The position numbers were made by a program, and so were the translations under genes. Shown here in pieces: positions 1 through 13,100 of a stretch of DNA of 64,000 nt; the stretch's first letter is position 1, and the number at the start of each line of letters is the position of its first letter. The stretch is from Gongronella butleri (lineage: Eukaryota; Mucoromycota; Mucoromycetes; Mucorales; Cunninghamellaceae). The notes beneath the pieces were generated by a model. It had not been told where the DNA came from and did not search any database. It was given only the letters and a program-made list of their open reading frames with translations. The DNA lies in the NCBI GenBank assembly GCA_025201375.1, contig JAIWZP010000003.1, forward strand, positions 496,001-560,000, written 5' to 3'.

Positions 1-1697
1 CGCCGGCGGTTGTTTATCCCTTCGCGCGGTGAAGAGATTGCGGCCAAGGAAGGATTCCATCTGTTTGGCACGCGATCGTTGGTGAAATCGCGGTCGGGCA
101 AGCTGTCGTCGCGTGGTGGCGATCTTGTAGCGGGCGCGAACTTGTGGACGCGAGTGCATGTTACGCCGTTGGCCCTGGACGAACTTGAGGCCGTGGTGCG
201 AGAGAAATTCGTGCACATTGGCGCGTCGTTTGCGCCTCATGTGATGCAAGTGTTCCGCACGATGATGGCGTTGGAGCAAGATCCGTCGTTTTCGTCGTCG
301 GCGGCGGCCAATGGGCGACATATTTCGACACGCGATCTGATCAAGTGGTGTTTCCGCATCGACGCGTTGTTTGGGTCGCGATTGGACACGCAAGGCGGTG
401 CGCATGGCGGAACGCTGGACGAAGGGATGCGGCAAGATCTGTTTAGCGAAGCGATTGACTGCTTTTGCGGCATGATTGCTGACTATGACACGTGGGTGTC
501 TGTCCTGGAGCGCCTTGGCGAGCCATTGCAAGTTTCGCCATCGATGGTGCGCCACTATGTGGAGCAATACAAGCCTGTGTTTGAAGAAACAGGCACGTCG
601 ATCCGTGTTGGACGCGTGAATTTGTCGGCCTTGGTGGCCGAGGGCCGTGCACGTCAGCAACAGGCCATTGTCAAGCACCAAAAGCAGCGCGCGTTTGCCA
701 TGACGAACCACGCACTGCGACTTTTGGAAAAGATTGCTGTTTCTGTGCATTTGAACGAGCCGGTGCTTTTGGTGGGCGAGACCGGCACGGGCAAGACGAC
801 GGTTGTCCAGCGCCTGGCCGATATGATGCACCAGCGCCTCGTCGTTGTCAATCTGTCGCAACAATCGGATTCCAGCGATTTATTGGGCGGCTTCAAGCCT
901 GTCGACGGTAAAGTCCTTGCCATGCCGCTCCGCGACGCGTTTGACGCGCTGTTTGAACGCACCTTTTCCGTGAAAAAGAATGCGAAATTCATCGACGCCG
1001 TGCGCAAGAGCTACGTGCACCAGAAATGGGCGCCCTTTGTCACTCTCCTCAAGCAAGCTGTGAAAATGGCCGAGCAGAAATTCGAAATCGAAGACAATCC
1101 GGCAAAGGAAGCCAAACGAACGACACCCCCGGCGCTGCGCGAGGCATGGAAGAAGCTCGTGGTCCAAATCGACGAATTCGAGGTGCAGCAAGTGCAATCG
1201 CAAAACAAGTTTGTGTTTAGCTTCCTGGAGGGTGCGCTTGTCAAGGCCGTGAGGCAGGGCGATTGGATCTTGATGGATGAGATCAATCTGGCCACCACAG
1301 AGACGCTCGAGTGCCTGTCGGGCTTGCTGGAGGACGCCCACGGCTCACTGTTGCTCACGGAAAAGGGCGATGTCGAGCCCATCAAGCGCCACCCGAATTT
1401 CCGCCTCTTTGCCTGTATGAATCCGTCCACCGACGTTGGCAAGCGCGACTTGCCGCCCGGCCTGCGCAATCGCATGACCGAATTCTACGTCCACGCCCCC
1501 GACACGCGCTACGATGACCTGTTGCAGATCGTGCGCCAATACCTGCAGCCCGTGGCCACGGGCGACGACCAAGCGTGTGACGACGTGGCTCAGTTCTATG
1601 CCCAGGCAAAGAAACTCGCCCAACAGCACAAGCTCGTTGACGGTGCCAACCAGAGGTAAAAACCAAAAACCAAAAAACCAAAAAAGAGGCGACTTTT

Positions 1698-1729
<32 letters not shown>

Positions 1730-4700
1730 GTCTGGGCATTGTTTCTAATTTCAATTCTCTCTTCTTTTAGACCTCACTTTAGCATCCGCACGCTTGCACG
1801 CGCATTGACGTACGTGGTGCAGATCCAGTCGGTGTATGGGTTGAGGCGCTCGCTGTACGAGGGCTTTTGCATGACGTTTTTGACGCAATTGGGCAAGGAG
1901 AGCGAGCAACTGATGCGCGACCTGATCCACAAGACGCTGTTGCGCAATGTCAAGCAGATTGCGCAGCTGACGACGATGATTCCCAAGCAGCCTGCACCGC
2001 ATTATATTCCCTTTGGCTACTTTTGGCTCGAGCAAGGTGCGCAGCCAGTGGTGGAAGACGCGCATTACATTATTACGCCATCAGTCGAGACCAAGTTGTT
2101 CAATCTTGCGCGTGTGATCATGTCGCGCAAGTTCCCCGTGTTGATCCAAGGTCCCACGTCCGCGGGCAAGACGTCCATGATTGAGTATCTTGCAAAAAAG
2201 ACGGGCCATCGGTTCGTGCGCATTAACAATCACGAGCACACCGACTTGCAAGAATATCTGGGCACGTACGTGTCCAATGCGGACGGCCAGCTCGTGTTCC
2301 AAGAGGGTGTGCTGGTCGAGGCGCTGCGCAATGGCTACTGGATTGTCTTGGATGAGCTGAATCTTGCACCGAGCGACGTGCTCGAGGCGCTCAATCGCCT
2401 GCTCGACGACAATCGCGAATTGTTGATCCCGGAAACGCAAGAAATCGTCAAACCACACCCGCATTTCATGCTCTTTGCCACACAGAATCCCGCGGGCCTG
2501 TACGGTGGGCGCAAGGCACTGTCGCGCGCGTTCCGCAATCGCTTTTTGGAGCTGCACTTTGACGACATTCCACAGGACGAATTGGAGACGATTTTATCCA
2601 AGCGATGCCAGATTGCGCCCTCATATTGCAAGCGGTTGGTGCAGGTGTACCAATTGCTGATGGAGCGGCGCCAGAGCACGCGCATCTTTGAGCAGCGCCA
2701 CGGGTTCATCACGTTGCGTGATCTGTTCCGATGGGCGGGCCGTGATGCCAATGGCTATGAAGAATTGGCCGAACACGGGTACATGCTGCTGGCCGAGCGA
2801 TGCCGCCGCCCCGAGGAAAAGGCCGTCGTCAAGCAAGTGCTGGAAAAGGTCATGAAGGTGCAATTGGACGCCGAAAAGATGTACGATCCTTCGCGACTTG
2901 AAGAATTCGCCATTTACGACCAAATGCTGCGCGACCGCGCTTCCCATTCAGGCGCCGACACGCAGCTCGTGTGGACAAAGGCCATGTGCCGCCTGTTTGC
3001 CTTGGTGGCGCGTTGTCTGAAATTCAACGAGCCCGTGTTGCTAGTGGGCGAAACCGGCTGTGGCAAGACCACCGTGTGTCAGATGCTTGCCGAGACGTAT
3101 GGACAACAATTAGTCATTGTCAATTGCCACCAAAACACCGAGACCAGCGATCTGTTGGGTGGCCAGCGGCCTGTACGCCAAGACAATGCCGATGAAAACG
3201 ACAAAAAGGAGCTTTTCGCTTGGCACGATGGCCCGCTCGTGCAATCGATGCGCGATGGCCACCTGTTTTTGCTCGACGAGATCTCGTTGGCCGACGATTC
3301 CGTGTTGGAACGCTTGAATTCCGTGCTGGAGCCCAGTCGCCTGCTCGTGTTGGCGGAAAAGGGCGGAAAGCACGTCGAAGAGCTGAATGCCACGCCGAAA
3401 TTCCAATTCCTCGCGACCATGAACCCCGGCGGCGACTATGGCAAAAAGGAGCTGTCGCCTGCGCTGCGCAACCGCTTCACCGAGATTTGGGTCCCTGCTG
3501 TCACCGATCGCGACGATTTGCACCGGATTCTTGTCGAGCAGCTGAGCGACAAGGACCAATTGCTGCCCTTTGCCGACAAGATGCTCGACTTTGTTGCCTG
3601 GTACACACAAGCGCTTGGCCAATCGCATGCCGTCATCTCGCTGCGCGACATGCTTGCCTGGGTCGCCTTTTTGAATGTTGGTATTCAAAACGCGCTTGAT
3701 CCACATCTCTGCTTTGTCCACGGGTGCTTCCTGGTGCTACTAGACGCCCTCGGCACGCACGGCGCGTCGGGCACGTACCTCGCCGGAGACGCGCTACGCG
3801 ATTTCCGCGAAAAATGTCTTTTGCAGCTGATCAAGGGCATGGACCCCGCGCAGCAGAAGCAAATGCACGCGCTGGTGCACGCACACCATGTCACGCTGCA
3901 CGACGACAAGCTGTGCATCGGGCCCTTTGCCATTGCACGCGGCCACAACGCCAAGGCCGACGTGAAATTCACCCTGCAGGCCCCCACCACCGGGCAAAAC
4001 GCCATGCGCGTCGTCCGCGCCATGCAGCTCAAGAAACCCATTCTCCTCGAAGGCAGCCCTGGTGTCGGCAAGACGTCCCTGATCTCGGTAAATTGAGTGC
4101 TGATGTGAAAAAATGGGAGGAAATGAGGAAAAAAATGAGGAAATTTGGGGTAAAACGGCTCACTTTTCATTTTTTTCCTTCTTTTTTTTTTATTAGGCGC
4201 TTGCCGCCGCTGCAGGCCAGCCGCTGGTGCGCATCAACTTGTCTGAGCAAACGGACCTGATGGATCTGTTTGGGTCTGATTTGCCAGTGGAGGGCGGACA
4301 AAGTGGTGAATTTGCATGGCGCGACGCGCCGTTTTTGCAAGCGATGAAGGCCGGGCATTGGGTGTTGCTGGACGAATTGAATCTGGCGTCGCAATCGGTG
4401 CTTGAAGGCCTCAATTCGTGTCTGGACCACCGTGGCGCCGTGTATATCCCTGAACTGGACCGCGAATTCCTATGCGCTCCCGGTTTCCGCGTGTTTGGCG
4501 CACAAAACCCGCTGCAGCAAGGCGGCGGACGCAAGGGCTTACCCAAATCGTTTGTCAATCGCTTCACACAGGTGTATGTCGAACATCTTTTGCCCGATGA
4601 TCTGTTGTTCATTGGCACGCACATGTTCCCTGCCGTGCCCGCCGACATTCTTGGCAAAATGATCACGTTCAACAGCCAGATGTATGATCAGGTAACGATT

Positions 4701-7700
4701 TGTCTCTTTGTTTTTCGATGAACCCCGTCCAATGACTGATTTTTTTTTTAAAATTTGATTTAGACGATGGTGCGCTGTGCTTTTGGCCGCAAGGGCAGCC
4801 CATGGGAATTCAATTTGCGTGACGTGTTCCGTTGGTTGGATCTCATGGAAAAGAACGAGGTGGATGATCCTGCTTTTTACTTGGAGACGATTTATTTGCA
4901 GCGTATGCGCACTCGCGAGGACCGCGACAAGGTGATTGCCCTTTATGAAGCGGTGTTTGGCTGTGAATACGCGCTGCTGCCTCATCCGACGTACACACTG
5001 ACGCCGGATCGTCTTTTGATTGGCCATGCGTCCATGTCGCGTTCCTCTGCCGCGTCCGACGCATGCACCATGCTGGACGACGGTCAGCAGCACTTGCTCC
5101 AATCGTTCCTGGCGCCCATGGCGTCGCTCATCGACTGCGTGAATGCCGGCTGGATGGCCATTGTCACGGGCCCCTCGGCATCCGGCAAAACATCGCTGGT
5201 GCGCCTCTTGAGCAACCTGACCGGCCACCGCTTGGAGGAATTCGCCATGAACAACAGCGTCGATACCATGGAACTGCTTGGCGGCTTTGAACAGGTGGAT
5301 TTGAACCGTCATCGCCAAGTCATCCTCGACCAATTGCGTCGCATGACCCAGCGCGCCACTGTTTGCCTGCTTGGCGCCCTTGCCTCGCATGCCATGGACC
5401 CCGCCACCGCATTGCAACACATCCGCATCCTCAACGATCGCTGGCATGCCATGGAGCACCAAATCCGCCTTGCCCAGGTAAAAAAAAAGATGGAAAAAAA
5501 TAACATAGCATTGGTCCCTCAAGATGGACTAACACCCAATTTCACCCTTTTTTTTATTTATAGAAACAACAGCGCAAGAGCCAGGTAAGCCCAATGCTTT
5601 TTTTTTAAAATGTGAATCTCACGCGTTTTATTTTTTTTTAAATAATTCGAAAGGGATTGGACTATTCACTGGTTTCTTCGATTCTCGAGAGCATTGGAAC
5701 GACGCGATCGTTTGATGCTGGAACGGACGAGGCCATGGCACATGTGTCCTCGCTCGTGGCGCGTTTGCAGGAGCTCGAGCAGCAGTCTGTTGCTGGCAAA
5801 TTTGAATGGATTGATGGTCTTTTGATTGATGCGCTTGAGCATGGTCACTGGCTGCTGATTGACAATGCGAATTTGTGCAATCCTTCTGTGCTTGACCGTC
5901 TGAATCCGTTGTTTGAGAACAATGGCGTGCTCATGGTCAACGAGCGCGGTCTGGTGGACGGCCAAGTCAAGGTGATCAAGCCGCACCCGAATTTCCGCAT
6001 GTTCATGACTGTGGACCCGCAGCACGGCGAATTGTCGCGTGCGATGCGCAACCGCGGCATTGAGATTGCGCTTGTGGACGCGCAATGGAACGACAATGCG
6101 CAAGATGTGGCCAAGCTGGCCAATGGGCTTGGTGTACGTGGAAACACGTTGCCACGCGCCATCCACGATTTGCAAACGGACGCACTCGAAACCACGGCGC
6201 GTGCAGGCCGCACACCCACCAAGAACGTGCGCGACTACTTGTTGCTCGCGCATTATTTTGTCGAACGACTGCAACGCGGCCAGAATTGGCAACAAGCTCT
6301 TTCCGATGCATTTTACCAGGTGTTTGTCGATGCCAAGGACGCGGAGCAGCCGCCACCCACCTTGGCCGCCCTGCTCGCCGACCCTACCCCTGTGTTCACC
6401 TCGTTTGCTTCCGATGGCAATTATCCCATCTTTGTGGGCGGCGCCATGTGCCGCCAAGACGCAAGATTGGCCATGGTCGCGCTGCAAGGCGCATTCCTGT
6501 TGGGCCGCCTGCAAGACACAGACAATGACAACGATAAACAGCTCGATATTGCCGCTGATTTCTTCCTCGAGGCCATGCGCGCCGACGATGCGGGCCTGCG
6601 CCACCGCTGGCTCGCTTTCATCCATCAAAATTTTTCCATCCACCACGCCAATGTACTGGAGCGCGTCGCCGCACTCATGCGCATGATCCAACAGCGCCCA
6701 CTCTTTGCCGCCGGCCCACGACCCAACAATGAGAGCATGGTAAACAAAAAAAACAAAAAAAATTGAAAAACATGGCAAAATTGCTCATTTTTTTTCTTTT
6801 CCAGTTGGACAAGGTGTTCCGTGTGCTTGTGCGTCTGTGCAAGAATGAGCACGCGATGCAAGCAATGCAGACGGCATCGCAGCGCCTCAAGGTGGGCCAT
6901 TTGTCCACGCTCCAGCAATCGTATTGCTTCCACCAAAGACGTTTGGCAGAGGCACAGCTGTCGGACCCTGTTGTTGTCCACTTTTACCCTCTCCTGAACA
7001 ACCTCACCCACACCATCCTCGCGTGGATCGACCAATCCCTCGTGACCGACGCCTCCGACATGGTAAAAAAAAAAAAAAAAATCATCCGTTTTGCGCATTG
7101 GAGAGTCATTGTGGGGGATTTTTTTTTAAATCTTTCTCACTCTCTCTCATTTTTGTAATAGTTGCTTCACCGACTCAACGACATCCTGGATATCGCTGAC
7201 TATGTGGTTTCATTGTTGGCAACGTCTGCGCTGCCATTGGACCAATTGCTGATTTTGTTGCGATCGCTCCAGGGCATGACGCTGCCCGACGCCATTTTGA
7301 CAGAGGCGGACGCCGCACGCTTTGACGAGACGCGACGCGTGTTGCAATTGATCCTGTCGTCGTACGACTTTGAGTCGTCGCGCGCCATGAAACAGCTGTG
7401 GAAGCACTACAGCCCCGCCACGCTGGCGTCCCCGTCGCTTCACGCCCTTGAAACAGAACTTGCCGTCATCAACAAGGCATTGGACGCCTATCACCCACAA
7501 CGAGGTAAAAAAAATTTTTTTTTGAAGGCAGCAGATTCCGGCGAGAATATCGCAAAAATGGGCCAGCTTTTGCCTCTATCTTTGATACTCATACTTTTTT
7601 TTGATTATTTTTCAACACAGATGAGGGTCTCCACGGCAAGGATGCGATCCTGCATGTGGACAATGAATTGAAAAGAACGCTGATTGAAGGCATTGCCACG

Positions 7701-10131
7701 CTATACACGCTGGACGACGCCGAGACCAAGAGCAGCGATGTCGCCAAGCTTGAAAAATCGCTGGGCCAACTGCCCAAGTATGCGCAGACCAAGCTGGACA
7801 CGCTTGACACTGATACCAAGGCGCTGTCTTCTTGGGACATGGCATTGCTGCCATTGTACGATTACACCAGTCTCATTCAAGAATTCGACCTGCTTGCCAA
7901 GCTGTGGCTCTATGGCAACGACCATGTAAGCGACTCACAGGGAATGAAACAAAGAGAGAGAGAGAGAGAAAGCAAATGGATGCCAATTGATGTTCTTTTT
8001 TTTTAGAAAAACAACGTGAGCACGGCGCTCAAGCAATTCCAACGCTTCGTCTTGGACAAGACCAGTCGCCCGCCTTCAGACCTCGTGCCATACCAACGCC
8101 TCGCATGGCTGCTCGACTCGCACGGTACGAATCTCTTTGAAAAAAAAAAAAAAAAGAAGAACTTGCAAGTCTCATTTTTTTTTTTTTTGATTTCAGACAA
8201 GCAAAAGATGGCAGTGGCACTCCCTGGGTTGATTCAAGACGCGCTGCACCTGTGGCAACAGCGTATGTGGCGCTCGACCGTTGCACAAGCCGACTTTTAC
8301 AAGCTTTATGCAACGCGCTCTGAAAAGGTACATCCAAATTTGATTCGTCATTGTCTCGTTTGTCTGACCCCATTTTTTTTTCTTTTCTTTTTTCCAGCCC
8401 TTTGTCATTTCCAATGGGTCGCTGCACCTGTTTGAGAGCGTCACTTCGCTCACGTGTCTGAACGTGTTGTGTTCGGTCGACCACATTGGTGCCGACATGC
8501 ACACGGCGGCCGTCACTCAGCTGCAACAGCTGCAAACGCACCTTGCCACGCAATCTCAAGCCACCGATCGCAGCGTGCTGGAATTGGCCACCGTCATTGC
8601 CAGTGCTCATCAGGTAAAAAAAAAAAAAGTGTAAAAAAAGAGGGAGATGTCGCGCAAAAGGCTGGCGAACCAATGTTGCCAATTGCTTGCTTCCCACCCC
8701 GCGGCTTGCTGTTTGGAATTGGGTTGTGCTTGCATGAATTTTCCATTACTCACTCTCTTTTTTTTTTTTCTCTCTCTCTCTCTCTTTTAGCTATTTGCGG
8801 CGTCGGAGCCCTTGATGCCGATCGACTTGTTTACGCTGACGATGCCTCTGATGGACCAATTGCGCGCGTTTGCACAGACGCTGGATTCGTACACGGTGTA
8901 TGTGACACAGGCAGACTTTGGCAAGACGGATGCGCTTTTGACGGCGATTGGCGCGCAACTCGAGGCACACGCGTTCCACCGCACGTTTATCGACGCGATG
9001 GCACATGTTGCGTTGGCGCTGCGTCTGTACGCTTCGGGTGCGCAGCCCGTGCAACTTTTGGCGGCGCTTGGCAAGGCGCGCGTCGCCCTGGGAATGTGTT
9101 TCCTCGCATGTTATGTGCCTGCGTACCCCGCGGACCCGACGTCGGAGCCGCGCTTGCACGTGGACCTGCTGCAGCGCAAAAAGACGCATCTGGCAACCAA
9201 TGTCGAAACGCGTGCTGCCATTGAGCGCCTGATGACGGGCAATGACACGAATGCGACGATCCACCATTACAGCACGTTGCTGCAATCCACGGAAAATGCA
9301 CTGAATGCGAGCCTGACGGCGTTCTCTCTGCGCCCTGACAAGTCGCAACTCGACGATGTGTTTGTGGACCTGCGGTATTTGCAAACGGGCCTTGTGGACA
9401 AGAGCATTTCCACGTTTTTGGCCGATTTCGACGCTCAGTCTGAGGAGCAAGACGACGAAAAGTTGAAGTTGGAAGCGTTCTTGCAACGCGAGCAGCTGAT
9501 CCAAGCCAATGCGCAGCAATTCATCGACCGTTTGACGGAAAAGTACCCGCTTTATCGCGACATGTTGCAGCCGATCGTGGTTGCCGTCGACGATCTTCGC
9601 CATGGATTGCGCCTGATGACGGCGCTGCCGCGCCTCGACGGCATGGACGCGTTCCTTGCGACGGCGACACGTCTGTTTGTGCGCGCCGACGCCATCGATC
9701 TGTCGAAAAAGACGATGCAATGGCAAACCATGGCCACCGACGACCAATTGCTGCGTCTCAAGGCCGTCGTCTTTGAGCGTGCACCCGCGAGCCGCAAATG
9801 GGCGTTTTACCTGCGATTGCTCGTGGTGTTGCTGCAGCAACTCGTGCAGAATGTGCGCACCCATGGCTTTTTGGACGAGCCCGCGCTCGCACGCATCAAC
9901 AAGGTGCTTGCCGAGATTGTCGCCATCTACAAGGCGGCGCAGGTGTACAAGAGACAAAAGGAAGCCGAAGAAGAAGCCCTTTTCAAGACACGCGCCAAGA
10001 AATACGCACCCGTCACCGATGAGGAAATGGAAGAAAATGACCGCAAGGCCCTCTTTGCCGACTTTAATGACGCATTTGCCGACCTGGACCTCAATGACAC
10101 TACTGGCGATGACGAGGCCAACACTGCAACT

Positions 10132-10166
<35 letters not shown>

Positions 10167-13100
10167 AAAAGGGAAAATACATTTGTTCTGACGCGCTCTT
10201 GTTCTTGTTTCCGTAGCACAATCAGGTCATGAAGACGTCAAGGAGACGTCTGTGCTTGACGAGCACGACATCCAATGCATTGGCGACTTGCACCGCATGC
10301 TTTTTGCAGACTTTGATGTGGATGCCGTGGCCAATGGGTCGGCGCGTGGCTTCTCGAGCAACACCAAGGATGCGCAAAAGGCGTATGCATCTGCTGGCCA
10401 ATTGGCGTCGCTGGCGACCACCGCGTTTTCGCAAGCCATGGATGCGGCCAGCCACATGCACCACCTGCGCATGACCAAGGTGGCCTTGGACCGCCTGACG
10501 GCCGCTGAAACCTCAAATGCTGCTGCCGTGGAGGACAAGGACGCCGCCATTTACGACTTTTACACGAGCGAAAACATGGGCGAGGCCAAACGCGTTGCGC
10601 CAGTGTTGGAGCCGTTCAAGGCGCGACTGATGGAGATCCTGGCCGAGTGGCCTGAGCACATCATTCTGCAGCAATTGGTCACGATTTGCGACCGCGTGCT
10701 CGGCTTCGCCATCACGTCGCCGGTTGCCAAGTTTTTGACCGGATTGGAGCTCCTTCTTCAGAAATCCGAAGATTGGGAGGCATATGCGGCCAAGCACGTG
10801 TCGATCCAAACACAACGCGATGCCGTTGTCGCACTGATTGTGCGTTGGCGGCAATTGGAGTTGAATGGCTGGCCCAAGCTTCTGCTGGCGCAAGAACGAG
10901 CACACAAGGCGGCGGTCTATGACCATTGGTTCTTACTGTACGACGCTGTTCAGACCGCGCGCGTCGACGAGTCGCAACAGGACATGAAGGAATTGCTCGC
11001 GGCGTTGGATCAATTCATGCAAACGTCGTCGTTGGGCCAGTTTGCGCCGCGTCTTGCGCTGATTGACAGCTTTTCACGCATGATGACCGTGCAGGCGCGT
11101 CTGTACGATCAAAAGAACGACGCGCTCATTGCCACAGCCTTGCGCAACGCACACCAGTACTATTCGCAATTCTCGCCGCATGCCGACACGATGCTGCAGC
11201 AATTGCGCAAGCCGATTGAAAGAGAGCTCAAGGACTTTGTCAAGATTGCCACGTGGAAGGACATCAACATTTATGCATTGAAGCAGAGTGCGCAAAAGAC
11301 GCATCGACACTTGCACAAATGCATCCGCAAGTACCGCGACGTGCTGCAGACCGCCATGTTTGCCGTCATTGCCAATTACAATGACGAGCGTGCCATGTTC
11401 CAGTACGGCGACGAGAAAAAGTATGCCGATCCCTACAGCGATCTTGTCCAGCAGCTTTGTTCGCGCCCCATCATGTGGTCCACCAACCTGGCCATTCATG
11501 AGGCTCCTTCCATCGAGGCCGCGCCCACCATGGCCCTCAAGCCACATCTTGTGGATCTGGCCGCCACGCTGCGCAAGGTCATCAAGATCAGCCAACAAAC
11601 GCTTTGCAAATCCGACGGCCGCACACACGGGTCGTTGCTGGAGCCATTCATGGACGAGATCCTTGCGCAAATCAAGCATTTCCAAAAGGAGACGCCCGCC
11701 ACATTGACCGACGACAACAAGCCACAGGTCAAGCACCTGAAACTGCTCAAAAAGAAGGCACTCGTGGACTTGCTCAAGGAATTGAAGCGTCTGGGCCTTC
11801 GCTGGCGCGCGTCGTCCACGCTCATTGAACAAAACGCCGACATGACGCGCTTGTTCAAGACGCGCACGCCCTGTTTCGAACGCGTGCTGGCGAATTCGCC
11901 GTCCAATGACTTGTTGCCGCTGTGGCGCCGCGCCGACGACTATTTCTACAAGTGTGTTGCGCGCCTGTCGCACTTGCGCAATGTGTGCAGCTCGTCGTCT
12001 TCCGCGCAAATCAGCCACGATTTGTCCATGTTGGAAATCGAAAAGAGCACGACTGCCACCGAGCACCTGTTTTCGCTTGTCACCAAGGAGCGCGCCATCA
12101 TGGCCAAGCTCGAGGACAAGCTGTTTGTGCTGCAAGGCTGTGCCGCCCAATTGGCGCATCTGTCCCGATCAAATGTCGACGGCAGTGATGACCCTCTTGC
12201 TTCCTCTTCCTCTTCTTTTGCCTTGCTCGAGGCACACAAATCGCATCTGGACCTTGCCTTGGTCGCGCTGCAACACGCACTGCAATTGCTGCCCGTGGCC
12301 AAGATGGATGCATCCAAAACATTGCTGATCGACACGCTGCGTGCCGTGCAACAAGCGCAAAAGCGCGTCGACGCCCTGTACGCGCCTCTTGTGCTACGTG
12401 CGCAACACGGTTCGCGTGTTCTACTCTTGACGCGCGACGTTGCTGCAGAAATCGCGTCCAATCGCCAATGGTTACTGCCTTTGCTCGAGCAATTGCGTGA
12501 ACATGCCGATGTTGCTTCTTCTTCTTCTCCTGCGACACGCCCTCTTTTGCAACCCATCATCGACACCTTGAAGGCTGCCGCCACTACCGACGCCTTGGAC
12601 GATGAAAAGACTCTGGATGGGCAAGAGGACGACGCGGCATCACTTGCACTGCTCGTTGAAAAGGTGCACGGTGTCGTGGATGCTACGCTGATTGCCGTCC
12701 AAGACCTGAAAAAGACGTGTGAAAACGTGCCTGAAATGCGTCCCGTGGTTGCTGAAGACGAAATGGAAGATGAAGATCCCGATGCCATGGCCGACGACTA
12801 TATCAAAAAGCAGCACGACCATCAATTCGCTGTTTTGGCGGCATTGCACCTGGACAGCATGGTGCAGCGCGTCGTGGCGGTGCTCAAAGTGGCGCAGCAG
12901 CTTGTGCAGCAGCAACCAGACGTGTACGCGGCCGTGCAATCGGTTGCAAGCCAGGCCGTCCCGTATTTGGACCAGTATTTGCTCCTTTCACAACATGCAT
13001 TGGGCGACGTGCTCCTGCGACACAAGTCCGCGGCCAAGATGACGTTCTGCATGATCAATTCGTTCACGTTGCTGATCACCAAGGGCTTTTGTTCGCCCGA

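Noticed and set aside
8791..10221. 476-codon minus-strand open frame
   Set aside because: Antisense shadow of a midasin exon that is clearly coding on the plus strand.
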